64,000 nt of DNA from Cereibacter ovatus (lineage in GTDB: Bacteria > Pseudomonadota > Alphaproteobacteria > Rhodobacterales > Rhodobacteraceae), in contig NZ_OAOQ01000004.1 in assembly GCF_900207575.1 (NCBI RefSeq), positions 213,866-277,865 of the forward strand. Reading direction: 5' to 3'. Numbering within the stretch: the first letter of the stretch is position 1; each line of letters starts with the position of its first letter. Below are positions 18,272 to 26,695 of this stretch, in pieces. The translations under genes and the position numbers were made by a program. Below the pieces are notes generated by a model that had not been told where the DNA came from, made no database searches, and was given only the letters and a program-made list of their open reading frames with translations.

Positions 18272-19251
18272 TCGGGTCGCGCCCCGGTGCCAAGGGTGGC
18301 AGGGTCGAATTCGTAATGCGCGCCGCAGAACTGGCAGTCGGCGGTCAGGATGCCCTCGTCGGTGGTCATCTCGGCGATCTCGTCGGGGGAATAGATCGAC
18401 AGCGACTCGCGCACCCGATCGGCCGAGCAGGAACAGCCGAAGCGCAGCGGCTGGGCATCGAACACGCGCGGGAATTCCTCGTGGAACAGTCGCACCAGCA
18501 GGTCGGTCGGCTGCACCGACGGGCCGATCAGTTCCAGATCCTCGACCGTATCCAGCAGCAGGTTCACGCGGCGCCAGTTCTCGCCCTCGTCGCCGTCCAG
18601 GATGTCGTGGTTTTGCAGCAGCCCGCCCTCGCCCGAGCCACCGTCGCCCGCCACCCCCGGCGATGCCTTGGGCATGTGCTGGATCATCACGCCACCCCCG
18701 CGCCAGTGGGTTTCGCCCGCAGCGGTGGACTGGCCAAAGGACAGCGCGAACCGGGTCGGCAACTGTTCGGATTGCGCGAAATAGGTCTCGGCGCAGGCGG
18801 TGAGCGAGCCGCCGGCGATCGGCGTGATGCCCTGATACGGCACCATCCCCGGCCCCTGATCGATCAGGATGGCAAAATAGCCCGCGCCCAGCTGGCCAAA
18901 AGCCCCCACCGCGGGGTCAAGCTGATCGGCCGCGAAATTGGCATAGGCGCGGATGCGCGCGGGCTGGCCATCTTCGGACGGGCCGTAATAGTCGGTCGCG
19001 ATCAGCTTGACCGCGCCATTGCCGCGGATCTGCAACGACAGCTTCCAGCGCAGCTTGATGGTCTGGCCGATCAGCGCGGTCAGCAGCGACGCCTCGGCCA
19101 CCAGCGCCTCGATCTGCGGCGGGTAGTCATGCTTGGACAGCACCTCTTCAAGCACGCCATCCAGTCGCGCGACACGGCCGCGGATGTCCGAGCGGTCAAG
19201 CTGGAAAGGCAGGACAGTGTCGTCCCAGGCGATCTGTGAACCGATGGTCAT
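18268..19251 (-). CDS. hslO: Redox-regulated chaperone Hsp33
   Basis: Hsp33 is a cytoplasmic holdase activated when its zinc-bound cysteines are oxidised. The 327-residue product has the N-terminal domain with the GQTIKLRWKLSLQIRGNGAV core and GGSLTACAETYFAQSEQLPT. The C-terminal redox switch has all four cysteines: CSC in FGCSCSADRV and CQFC in TADCQFCGAHY. It is slightly longer than the E. coli protein, with a Gly-rich linker (SPGVAGDGGSGEGGLL) in the middle. The ATG at 19251 has AAGGA upstream and heads the operon with the CoA-Nudix and CCA genes. Confidence 0.95.
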   Translation of the reverse strand: MTIGSQIAWDDTVLPFQLDRSDIRGRVARLDGVLEEVLSKHDYPPQIEALVAEASLLTALIGQTIKLRWKLSLQIRGNGAVKLIATDYYGPSEDGQPARIRAYANFAADQLDPAVGAFGQLGAGYFAILIDQGPGMVPYQGITPIAGGSLTACAETYFAQSEQLPTRFALSFGQSTAAGETHWRGGGVMIQHMPKASPGVAGDGGSGEGGLLQNHDILDGDEGENWRRVNLLLDTVEDLELIGPSVQPTDLLVRLFHEEFPRVFDAQPLRFGCSCSADRVRESLSIYSPDEIAEMTTDEGILTADCQFCGAHYEFDPATLGTGARPE

Positions 19252-19323
19252 GGGGTTTCCTTGAGGCACGCGCCTTGGCATACCGTGCCGACAGGGGCAG
19301 GGCAACCGCGGGACAGACAGCAG

Positions 19324-19782
19324 ATGATCAGGCGATATGGTGAGGCCGTGCGGCCAGCGCAACACTACCGCCGCCGACCGGGGGTCTATGCGGTCCTGCT
19401 GCGGGGCGACGACATCCTGACCACGTTTCAGGACCATCCCCTGCCCGAGTTCCAGCTGCCCGGCGGCGGCATCGATCCGGGCGAGCATCCGGTGACAGCC
19501 CTGCACCGCGAGGTGCGCGAGGAAACCGGCTGGCGGATCGGCGGCCTGCAACGGTTCGGGGCCTTTCGCCGCTATACCTACATGCCGGAATACGACCTTT
19601 GGGCCGAAAAACTGTGCGCCATCTATGTTGCCCGCCCGACCCTGCGTCTTGGCCCGCCGACCGAACCGGGCCACCACGCCATCTGGCTGCCCACAGCCGA
19701 GGCACTGGACCGGCTGGGCAACGCGGGCGACCGGGCAATGCTGGCGCGGGTTCTGAGGGTCATGGCGCGTAATCGAACATGA
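19324..19782 (+). CDS. Nudix hydrolase, substrate unknown
   Basis: This 152-residue Nudix protein has a full box (GGGIDPGEHPVTALHREVRE followed by ETGW). Unlike the CoA enzyme nearby it lacks the CoA-specific motif, and it has an aromatic/basic start (MIRRYGEAVRPAQHYRRRPG). It may act on a nucleoside diphosphate derivative, but the substrate cannot be predicted. The open frame begins at 19261, but residues before 19324 are not conserved-looking. Its 3' end overlaps the convergent REC-PP2C gene by 23 bp. Confidence 0.85.
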   Translation: MIRRYGEAVRPAQHYRRRPGVYAVLLRGDDILTTFQDHPLPEFQLPGGGIDPGEHPVTALHREVREETGWRIGGLQRFGAFRRYTYMPEYDLWAEKLCAIYVARPTLRLGPPTEPGHHAIWLPTAEALDRLGNAGDRAMLARVLRVMARNRT

Positions 19783-21019
19783 TACCCGAGACGTCGTCCC
19801 GGAAATCGGCGCCGTCCATCCGCTCGGCCAGGGTCCAGACCAGCGCCTCGAGCAAGGCTTCGCTTGGCAGGCAGGCATTGGCGCGAAGGATCTCGATCAG
19901 CCCGTCCTCGCCCAGTTCCTGACCCAGCAGGTCCGGACATTCCGTGACCCCGTCCGAGACCAGAAACAGCCGGTCGCCGGGGTTCAGCCGCGTCTCGATC
20001 CGGTCATGGACGGCCCCTTCCAGCAGGCCAATCGGCAGGCCGCCCTGCCCAAGGCTTTCGATCTGCCCATCGACGCGCAGCACAAGCGGATGGGGATGGC
20101 CGGCCTGAACCAGTTCGGCCCGGCCGGTGTCCAGATCGATCTCGGCATAGGCCATGGTGAAATACTGGTCCACCTGAAGGTCATCCAGCATCATCTCGTT
20201 GAACCGCTTGGCGATCATCTCGGGCGGCCAGGTCTGCCGACCCTTGCAGCGATAGCAGTTTCCGCCGGTCAGCGCGAAATTCTGATCGGGCGAGGCGCTG
20301 GACAAAAGCCCCGCCAGCCGTGCCGTCAGGATCGCCGAGGCGACTCCATGCCCCGACACATCCACGGAATACAGGCCCACCCGCCGGGTCGCCAGTTCAA
20401 AGCAGCCGACCAGATCGCCACCGACATGGCCCGACTGCCGCATCAGCAACGTCGCGGACGAGCGCCCGAAGGGCCGGCACCGTTCGCGGACCAGCGTCTG
20501 TTGAAGCTTGCGCGCCTCGATCAGGTCACCGTCGAGCGTGGCATAGACCTTGCGCAGTTCGTCCAGTGCATCTTCCAGCAGGTGATTCTGTTCGACCAGT
20601 TCGGTCTGCATCCCCAGAATCCGCTCGCCCGCGCGCAGGCGGGCGCGCAACTCGCCCGCGGCGACCGGCTTCACCAGATAGTCGTCGGCGCCGCAATCCA
20701 GCCCATCCACAACCTCGCCCGTGCCCGATCGCGAGGTAAGAAGGATGAAATAGCAATAGCCTTCGCGCGGAATGGCCCGGATCTGACGGCACAGATCCAG
20801 CCCCGACATTCCCGGCATCATCCAGTCGCTGAGAACGATATCAACCGGATCGGCGCGGCACAGATCCAGCGCCTCGGCCCCGGTTGCGGCCTCGGTCACC
20901 CGATAGCCCCAACGGCGCAGCGACAGCGCAAGCACCCGGCGCTGTGCCCGGCTGTCGTCAACGATCAGAACATGCCGCGAAACCGCCTTCGGTCGAAGGC
21001 GGGACGGGTCCGACGGCAT
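19760..21019 (-). CDS. Response regulator with PP2C/SpoIIE-type phosphatase domain
   Basis: This 419-residue two-domain signalling protein has an N-terminal receiver (VLIVDDSRAQRR, phospho-acceptor Asp in DIVLSDWMMPGMSG, Lys in DYLVKPV), a coiled-coil linker (about 130-170) and a C-terminal SpoIIE/PP2C phosphatase with the metal-binding acids in GGDLVGCF, YSVDVSGHGVAS and LVSDGVTE. A short cysteine-containing insert (CYRCKG) lies in the phosphatase. Such proteins usually dephosphorylate an anti-anti-sigma factor; the layout matches RbaY of Rhodobacter capsulatus, as I recall it. ATG 21019 is preferred over 21103 because a CtrA-like box lies between them. The Hpt gene is divergent. Confidence 0.88.
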   Translation of the reverse strand: MPSDPSRLRPKAVSRHVLIVDDSRAQRRVLALSLRRWGYRVTEAATGAEALDLCRADPVDIVLSDWMMPGMSGLDLCRQIRAIPREGYCYFILLTSRSGTGEVVDGLDCGADDYLVKPVAAGELRARLRAGERILGMQTELVEQNHLLEDALDELRKVYATLDGDLIEARKLQQTLVRERCRPFGRSSATLLMRQSGHVGGDLVGCFELATRRVGLYSVDVSGHGVASAILTARLAGLLSSASPDQNFALTGGNCYRCKGRQTWPPEMIAKRFNEMMLDDLQVDQYFTMAYAEIDLDTGRAELVQAGHPHPLVLRVDGQIESLGQGGLPIGLLEGAVHDRIETRLNPGDRLFLVSDGVTECPDLLGQELGEDGLIEILRANACLPSEALLEALVWTLAERMDGADFRDDVSGIMFDYAP

Positions 21020-21084
21020 GAACGATCTGGCGTGCAAGGCGTTCCTCTTGATGCATGGCTTCCCCGAGTTATGCCCCCACGATC

Positions 21085-21099
21085 TTAAGAGACCGTGAA
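21085..21099. promoter_or_regulatory. CtrA-like box before REC-PP2C / Hpt genes
   Basis: TTAA-GAGACCG-TGAA matches the alphaproteobacterial CtrA consensus TTAA-N7-TTAA at 7 of 8 fixed positions. It lies about 66 bp upstream of the REC-PP2C ATG and about 100 bp upstream of the divergent Hpt gene. The same one-mismatch form occurs before motA. A further TTAA half-site is at 21143-21146. Confidence 0.5.
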
Positions 21100-21200
21100 A
21101 CATAAAATGCCCCGTGTTGAGCCGAGGCCGCGTTACCGGCTGTTAAGACGGGGGCCGCACCCTGCGGTCATTGGTGTTCCGGTGGACAGTAAAGGTCGGC

Positions 21201-21533
21201 ATGATCGATTGGGTAAGGGTCGCGGATCTGCGCGGCGAGGTCGGAAGCGATGGCTTTGAAGAAGTCGTCCTGCTGTTCATGGAAGAAACGGACGCGGCCG
21301 TCCGCAGCCTTTCCGCCGCCGCCACAAGCGGCGCGCTGGAAGAGACGCTTCATTTCCTGAAAGGTTCGGCGCTGAATCTGGGCTTTGTCACCGTCTCGCG
21401 GCTTTGCCAGGAAGGCGAGCGGCTGGCCGCCGACGGCCAGGGCGCGAACGTCGATCTGGACGCGCTGGCCGAAAGCTATTGGCGCGCGCGCGCCGATTTT
21501 CTGGCCGGGCTGGGCCGCCTGCCGCCGATCTAG
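21201..21533 (+). CDS. Histidine phosphotransfer (Hpt) domain protein
   Basis: This 110-residue single Hpt domain has the phospho-accepting histidine at residue 51 in LHFLKGSALNLGF (the HxxKGS signature). It is divergently placed from the REC-PP2C gene with about 180 bp between starts, so the two probably act in one phosphorelay, the Hpt protein passing phosphate to or from a receiver domain. No kinase is nearby. The stop codon overlaps the convergent ilvA stop (shared CTAG). Confidence 0.85.
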   Translation: MIDWVRVADLRGEVGSDGFEEVVLLFMEETDAAVRSLSAAATSGALEETLHFLKGSALNLGFVTVSRLCQEGERLAADGQGANVDLDALAESYWRARADFLAGLGRLPPI

Positions 21534-22777
21534 ATCAGGAACTCGGCCAGCGCATCGTCGCCGGTGATGTCGCGGTAATTCAGCCCCGCCTCTTCCATCA
21601 CCCGCAACAGCCGGGGGAAGTTCTCGGCCCGTTTCGTCTCGATCCCGATCAGGACCGAACCGAAGTTGCGCGCCGATTTCTTCAGATACTCGAACCGGGA
21701 AATATCGTCATCCGGGCCAAGCATCATCAGGAACTCGCGCAGCGCACCGGGGCGTTGCGGCATCCGCAGGATGAAGTATTTCTTCAACCCGGAATAGCGT
21801 TGCGCGCGTTCCTTCACCTCTGGCAACCGCTCGAAATCGAAATTCCCGCCGGATGTCACGCAGACCACGGTGCGGCCGCGGATCTCGTCGGCAATCTCGG
21901 GCAGAACATCCACCGCCAGCGCGCCCGCGGGTTCCAGAACGATGCCTTCGACATTCAGCATCTCTAGCATGGTGATGCAGATCCGATCCTCGGGCGCCAG
22001 ATGGACGCTGTCGGGACTGACCCAATCCAGCCGCTGGAACGGCAACTCGCCCAGTTTGGCAACCGCCGCTCCGTCCACGAAACTGTTGACCTTGGGCAAC
22101 GCCACGGGGCGGTGAAACTCCAGCGCGGCCCGGAAACTGGCGCCGCCCGCAGGTTCCACGAACCGAAAGGCCGTGCCCGGCGCCTCGGATCGCAGAAAGC
22201 CGGTGACGCCCGCCGCCAGACCGCCGCCACCCACCGGCAGCACCACCAGATCGGGCCCGCGGCCAAGCTGGGCCAGGATCTCGACCCCCACGCTCGCCTG
22301 ACCCTCGATCACATCGGAATCGTCGAAGGGGGCCAGAAAATGCGCCCCCTGTTCGGCACACCAAGCCTGCGCGGCAGCCAGTGTCTGGTCGAAATAGTCG
22401 CCGGTCAGCACGATCCTGACCGCGTCGCCGCCAAAGGTGCGGGTCTTGTCGATCTTCTGCTGCGGCGTCGTCACCGGCATGAAAATCGTGCCCTCCACCC
22501 CGAAATGCCGGCAGGCATAGGCCACCCCCTGCGCATGGTTCCCGGCCGACGCGCAGACAAAGGATCGCTGACCCGGGTTCGCGGCCCGCACCTTGCGCAG
22601 CGCGGTAAAGGCGCCGCGCAACTTGTAGCTGCGAACCGGCGTCAGATCCTCGCGCTTCAGCCAGATTTCGGCGCCATAGCGTGCCGAAAGGTGGTCGTTG
22701 CGCTGCAACGGCGTCTCGGGGAACAGATCGCGCAGGGCGCGGGTGGCGGCACGGGCGTTGTCGGCAAACTGGGTCAT
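21530..22777 (-). CDS. ilvA: Threonine ammonia-lyase (threonine dehydratase)
   Basis: This PLP enzyme converts threonine to 2-oxobutanoate and ammonia, the first step to isoleucine. The 415-residue protein has the catalytic lysine in VRSYKLRGAF (Lys52), the substrate loop CASAGNHAQG, the phosphate-binding glycine loop VLPVGGGGLAAG and a C-terminal ACT-type regulatory domain (about 325-415, KKYFILRMPQRPGALREFLM). It has one ACT-like domain, shorter than the E. coli biosynthetic enzyme with two. It is divergent from argG. Confidence 0.93.
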   Translation of the reverse strand: MTQFADNARAATRALRDLFPETPLQRNDHLSARYGAEIWLKREDLTPVRSYKLRGAFTALRKVRAANPGQRSFVCASAGNHAQGVAYACRHFGVEGTIFMPVTTPQQKIDKTRTFGGDAVRIVLTGDYFDQTLAAAQAWCAEQGAHFLAPFDDSDVIEGQASVGVEILAQLGRGPDLVVLPVGGGGLAAGVTGFLRSEAPGTAFRFVEPAGGASFRAALEFHRPVALPKVNSFVDGAAVAKLGELPFQRLDWVSPDSVHLAPEDRICITMLEMLNVEGIVLEPAGALAVDVLPEIADEIRGRTVVCVTSGGNFDFERLPEVKERAQRYSGLKKYFILRMPQRPGALREFLMMLGPDDDISRFEYLKKSARNFGSVLIGIETKRAENFPRLLRVMEEAGLNYRDITGDDALAEFLI

Positions 22778-22837
22778 GGCGGCACCCTAGCCGGTTCCCG
22801 CGCCGGGCGCCACGGCCAGACGCACGGCGCGCCCCTT

Positions 22838-22853
22838 GTTTGGAACGCCAAAC
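22838..22853. promoter_or_regulatory. Inverted repeat in the ilvA-argG intergenic region
   Basis: A perfect inverted repeat GTTTGG-AACG-CCAAAC lies 45 bp upstream of the argG ATG and 60 bp upstream of the ilvA ATG. It is in the most AT-rich part of an otherwise GC-rich spacer. It could be an operator for either amino-acid gene. No known regulator motif is recognised. Confidence 0.35.
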
Positions 22854-22897
22854 TTCACTAGACCGGCGTGCGAAGTTTTCCCCCGATGGAGCCCGCC

Positions 22898-24124
22898 ATG
22901 TCCGCCCCGAAGAAAGTCGTCCTTGCCTATTCCGGCGGGCTCGACACCTCGATCATCCTGAAGTGGTTGCAGACCGAATATGGCTGCGAGGTCGTAACCT
23001 TCACCGCCGATCTCGGTCAGGGCGAAGAGCTTGAGCCCGCCCGCCAGAAAGCCGAGCTTCTGGGCATCAAGCCGGAAAATATTTTCATCGAGGATGTGCG
23101 CGAAGAATTCGTGCGCGATTTCGTCTTCCCGATGTTCCGGGCAAATGCTCTTTATGAGGGGCTTTACCTGCTCGGCACCTCGATCGCCCGCCCGCTGATC
23201 GCCAAGCGTCTGGTCGAGATCGCGGCCATGACCGGCGCCGATGCGGTGGCCCATGGCGCGACCGGCAAGGGCAACGATCAGGTGCGGTTCGAACTGACCG
23301 CCTATGCGCTGAACCCGGCCATCAAGGTGATCGCCCCGTGGCGGGAATGGGATCTGACGTCGCGCACCAAGCTGATCGAGTTCGCCGAACAGAACCAGAT
23401 CCCGATCGCCAAGAACAAGCGCGGCGAGGCGCCGTTCTCGGTCGATGCCAACCTGCTTCACACCTCGTCCGAGGGCCGCGCGCTGGAGAACCCCGGCGAT
23501 GAGGCGCCCGATTACGTCTACCAGCGCACCACCGACCCCGAGAAGGCGCCCGACACCCCCGAGATGGTGGAAATCACTTTCGAAAAGGGCGATGCGGTCG
23601 CGATCAACGGCGAGGCGATGTCGCCCGCGACGATCCTGACCCGCCTGAACGAACTGGGCGGCAAGCATGGCGTGGGCCGTCTGGATCTGGTGGAAAACCG
23701 TTTCGTCGGCATGAAATCGCGCGGGATCTATGAAACCCCCGGCGGCACGATCCTGCTGGAGGCCCACCGCGGAATCGAGCAGATCACGCTGGATTCGGGC
23801 GCCGGCCACCTGAAGGATTCGATCATGCCGCGCTATGCGGAACTGATCTACAACGGGTTCTGGTATTCGCCCGAACGCGAGATGCTTCAGGCGCTGATCG
23901 ACAAATCGCAGGAGCATGTCTCGGGCACCGTCCGCGTCAAGCTTTACAAAGGCTTCGCCCGGACCGTGGCGCGCTGGTCGGAACATTCGCTCTATTCCGA
24001 AAAGCATGTGACCTTTGAAGACGACGCTGGCGCCTACGACCAGAAGGACGCTGCCGGCTTCATCCGGCTGAACGCTCTGCGGCTGAAACTGATCGCCACC
24101 CGGAACGCCCGCGTGAAGGGTTAA
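22898..24124 (+). CDS. argG: Argininosuccinate synthase
   Basis: This ATP-dependent enzyme joins citrulline and aspartate in arginine synthesis. The 408-residue protein is of standard length, with the PP-loop [12 protein letters not shown] near the start, the conserved [15 protein letters not shown], and the PWREW and ISPIxTKxx-equivalent elements ([14 protein letters not shown]). ATG 22898 has GGAG upstream; an in-frame start at 22868 has no support. It is monocistronic, closed by a strong hairpin. Confidence 0.97.
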   Translation: MSAPKKVVLAYSGGLDTSIILKWLQTEYGCEVVTFTADLGQGEELEPARQKAELLGIKPENIFIEDVREEFVRDFVFPMFRANALYEGLYLLGTSIARPLIAKRLVEIAAMTGADAVAHGATGKGNDQVRFELTAYALNPAIKVIAPWREWDLTSRTKLIEFAEQNQIPIAKNKRGEAPFSVDANLLHTSSEGRALENPGDEAPDYVYQRTTDPEKAPDTPEMVEITFEKGDAVAINGEAMSPATILTRLNELGGKHGVGRLDLVENRFVGMKSRGIYETPGGTILLEAHRGIEQITLDSGAGHLKDSIMPRYAELIYNGFWYSPEREMLQALIDKSQEHVSGTVRVKLYKGFARTVARWSEHSLYSEKHVTFEDDAGAYDQKDAAGFIRLNALRLKLIATRNARVKG

Positions 24125-24131
24125 GGGCTTC

Positions 24132-24161
24132 GGGGCGCCCGGCCTTGCGGTCGGGCGCCCC
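24132..24161. terminator. Strong hairpin after argG
   Basis: A perfect 10-bp stem (GGGGCGCCCG / CGGGCGCCCC) with a 10-base loop sits in the 40-bp gap between argG and the convergent sulfotransferase-like gene. There is no T-run on either side, so termination would need Rho or act by blocking RNA decay. It probably serves both genes. Confidence 0.6.
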
Positions 24162-24164
24162 GCT

Positions 24165-24887
24165 TCAGCCACGCAACCGACAGGCCGCCAAGCGGTCGTA
24201 ATGCGGCAATGCCTGCGCGACCAGATCGGCATAGGCCGGCGGCAGGGCCGGCAGCGGGCCTTCGGGGTCTTCAAACCCGGTCGAGCGGTGAACCGCGCCA
24301 TACCAATGCGGCGCCCACAGCCCATCGGCGGGATGACCGCCCGCCGGCCAGTGCAGCATGTTTTGGGTGAAAGGGATTTTCAACGCCGAACACAGCGCCG
24401 ACAGCGCCGCCCCTGGGTTGGCGCGAATGTCCGCACTGTCGATCACCACAGGCGCATGGCCCAACCAGTCCGCAACCTGATCGAACAGCTCGGCCTGCTG
24501 GACAAAGCCGATGTCGGCCAGCGTTGGCCCCTCGCGCTTTTTCGCGTAGCTGGCGACGACGCGCGCGGGATGGCGGATCAGGAAAACATTTTCACATGCC
24601 CGCATGAAGCCCCGGTCAAAGCCCGGAATCATGTGCAGCGTCATGTGCTTCTGATAGAAAACCGGCTTGCCGCCCGGCGCCTCGGCTGCGCAGCGCGCGG
24701 CGACAATGGCCGGATCTGCCTCGTGGCCGGCCACGATCTCGTCGCGCATCGGATGGTTAAGGCCGGTGGCTTGCAAATAGGCGGCATAGAACGGCTCGTC
24801 CCACACCGCACAGTCGCCGCGGGCCGCGAACGCATACATCATCGCCGTGGACAGGTTCCGCGGCCCGGACCACATCGCGATCCTCAT
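24165..24887 (-). CDS. Sulfotransferase-like P-loop protein
   Basis: This 240-residue protein has a sulfotransferase-type fold. The N-terminal MWSGPRNLSTAMMYAFAARG matches the 5'-phosphosulfate loop, and NVFLIRHPARVVASYAKKRE matches the 3'-phosphate-binding segment that would contact PAPS. The donor and acceptor are unknown. Its ATG overlaps the stop of the class IV aminotransferase gene (ATGA), so the pair is translationally coupled. I recall similar domains annotated as branched-chain aminotransferase-like, apparently from this association. Confidence 0.75.
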   Translation of the reverse strand: MRIAMWSGPRNLSTAMMYAFAARGDCAVWDEPFYAAYLQATGLNHPMRDEIVAGHEADPAIVAARCAAEAPGGKPVFYQKHMTLHMIPGFDRGFMRACENVFLIRHPARVVASYAKKREGPTLADIGFVQQAELFDQVADWLGHAPVVIDSADIRANPGAALSALCSALKIPFTQNMLHWPAGGHPADGLWAPHWYGAVHRSTGFEDPEGPLPALPPAYADLVAQALPHYDRLAACRLRG

Positions 24888-25783
24888 GCCGCCACCAGCG
24901 CCTTGTAAAGCGTGCGCAGATGCTCGGTCATCGGACCCATCTGGCCGGTTCCGATCACCCGCCCATCGACGATCCCCACCGGGGTCTGGGCGCCGAAAGT
25001 GCCGGTCAGAAAGGCCTCGTCGGCGGAATAGACATCGACGAGAGAAAAGTTTTTCTGAAACACGGGGATGCCATTCAACCGGCAGAGGTCGATCACCTTG
25101 CCCCGCGTGATCCCGTTCATGCAGTAGTCCCCGGTCGAGGTCCAGACCTCGCCTTTTCTCACAATGAAGAAGTTGCAGGCATTGGTCGTATTCACGAATC
25201 CATGCACATCCAGCATCAGCGCCTCGTCCGCGCCGGCCTTTTCGGCCGCGATACAGGCAAGGATGCAGTTCAGCTTGGAATGAGAGTTCAGCTTCGGGTC
25301 CTGACTCATCGGCAGGCCGCGGATATGGGGCACCGTCGCCAGCCGGATCGGCCGGGGCAGTTTCGGCCGTGAGTGTTCCATGATGATCGCGACCGTCGGC
25401 CCCTGCCGCGACAGCGACGGATGCTGGAACGGCCGGCTTTTCACCCCGCGCGTCACCATCAGCCGGGCATGGGCGTCGGTCTGCATCCCGTTCGCGGCCT
25501 GCGTGTCATGGATCGCCTGCGCCAGTTGCGCGCGATCCATCCCGATATCCAGATCGATCGCCTTTGCGGCTTCAAACAGCCGGTCAAGGTGTTCGTCCAG
25601 AAAGGCCCAGCGTCCGTTGTAAAGCCGGATGCCCTCCCACACGCCATCGCCCAGCATGAAACCGGAATCGTAAACCGAGACCAGCGCCTCGGCCCTGGGC
25701 AGGATCCGGCCGTTCAGCCAAAGGCGCAAATCCTCATTTCGGGTATCTTCTTCGGCCTGATGGGTAGTGACGTGATCGGTCAT
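24884..25783 (-). CDS. Class IV PLP aminotransferase (branched-chain or D-amino acid type)
   Basis: This 299-residue fold-type IV PLP enzyme is of the IlvE/DAAT/ADCL group. Seen are GRILPRAEALVSVYDSGFML near the N-terminus, the catalytic lysine in LNSHSKLNCILA, the cofactor-binding acid in DEALMLDVHGFVNTTNACNF, and TFGAQTPVGIVDG near the end. Members of this group cannot be separated reliably by sequence. An amino acid role close to BCAT is likeliest. ATG 25783 has a strong AAAGGAG. It is followed, with ATGA overlap, by the sulfotransferase-like gene. Confidence 0.85.
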   Translation of the reverse strand: MTDHVTTHQAEEDTRNEDLRLWLNGRILPRAEALVSVYDSGFMLGDGVWEGIRLYNGRWAFLDEHLDRLFEAAKAIDLDIGMDRAQLAQAIHDTQAANGMQTDAHARLMVTRGVKSRPFQHPSLSRQGPTVAIIMEHSRPKLPRPIRLATVPHIRGLPMSQDPKLNSHSKLNCILACIAAEKAGADEALMLDVHGFVNTTNACNFFIVRKGEVWTSTGDYCMNGITRGKVIDLCRLNGIPVFQKNFSLVDVYSADEAFLTGTFGAQTPVGIVDGRVIGTGQMGPMTEHLRTLYKALVAA

Positions 25784-25837
25784 TTGGCGCTCCTTTGGCG
25801 CCACGCTAGACCGGGCGCCGGGTCGCGCCAAGGGGCG

Positions 25838-26695
25838 TCAGCGCGCCAGAAAGGCCGTAACCTCGGCCGCGGAGGGCATCGCCTGCGACGCGCCCGGCCG
25901 CGTCACCTGAAGCGCGGCGGCGGCGGCGGCACGGCGCATTGCCTGATGCCGCGGCAGTCCTGCGTCCAGCGCCGCCGCAAGGTTTCCCGTGAAACAATCG
26001 CCCGCCCCCACGGTATCGACCGCAGCGACGGCAAAGGCCGGCACATGCAGCGGGTCCGCGCCCGGGCGCAGCCAGTCTGCCCCCTGCGCGCCACGGGTCA
26101 CGATCATCTCGACGCCGGGCAGCGCCCCCAGCGCCGTGCGAAGCGCCTCGGCCTCGACCTTGTTCAGCACCAACAGGCTGACATGGGGCAGAACCGCCTG
26201 CACCGCGGCCACATCGAAGGGCGCGGCGGAATAGATCACCCGCAGCCCGCGTGCGACGGCCAGCCGGGCTGCCTGAACCTGTGCCGAAGTCTCATTCTGA
26301 ATCAACAAGGTATCGTCAGGGCCGGCCGTGGCCAGCGCCGCCGCCACCTGCCTGTCGGACAGCGAGCGGTTGGCGCCGGGAAAGATCACGATGACATTTT
26401 CGCCCGCCGGATCAACCGTGATGATCGCATGGCCGGTGGGCACAGCCACCTCGGCGATATGGGTCACATCGATACCATCGCCGGCCATCGCCTCGCGCGC
26501 CCACGCCGCTTCGGGGCCGACCGCACCGATATGGCAGACCCGCGCCCCGGCCCGGGCGGCGGCGACCGACTGGTTCGCCCCCTTGCCGCCCAGCCCGATC
26601 GCATAGCCCCCGGCCTCCAGCGTCTCGCCGGGTGCCGGCAGATGCGGCACCCGATAGACATGGTCGATGTTGATCGAGCCGAGGTTGAGAAGCAT
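25838..26695 (-). CDS. rbsK: Ribokinase (PfkB-family sugar kinase)
   Basis: This 285-residue PfkB-family kinase has the N-terminal sugar-binding GGKGANQSVAAARAG (about 36-50) and the C-terminal signature DTVGAGDCFTGNLAAAL with the catalytic Asp and anion hole. Best fit is ribokinase, but other pentose or nucleoside kinases are possible. ATG 26695 has AAGG at correct spacing and shares a base with the maeB TGA; a GTG one codon upstream is the alternative. The sequence for DCFTGN contains a degenerate parS (see separate entry). Confidence 0.82.
   Translation of the reverse strand: MLLNLGSINIDHVYRVPHLPAPGETLEAGGYAIGLGGKGANQSVAAARAGARVCHIGAVGPEAAWAREAMAGDGIDVTHIAEVAVPTGHAIITVDPAGENVIVIFPGANRSLSDRQVAAALATAGPDDTLLIQNETSAQVQAARLAVARGLRVIYSAAPFDVAAVQAVLPHVSLLVLNKVEAEALRTALGALPGVEMIVTRGAQGADWLRPGADPLHVPAFAVAAVDTVGAGDCFTGNLAAALDAGLPRHQAMRRAAAAAALQVTRPGASQAMPSAAEVTAFLAR
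25981..25996. promoter_or_regulatory. Degenerate parS-like site inside rbsK
   Basis: GGTTTCCCGTGAAACA matches the 16-bp parS consensus (TGTTTCACGTGAAACA) at 14 of 16 positions; one mismatch is at the outer edge and one in the core. It lies 18 kb from the predicted oriC on the parAB side. Coding sequence could produce it by chance, and the core change may prevent ParB binding. Confidence 0.35.

Noticed and set aside
18294..19878. Long upstream extension of the hslO reading frame
   Set aside because: The extra ~200 codons are antisense to the Nudix gene at 19.3 kb; Hsp33 homology starts at ATG 19251.
21090..21101. CGTGAAACA half of a parS site near the REC-PP2C gene
   Set aside because: Only the right half matches; the left half has almost no agreement, so it is not a palindrome.
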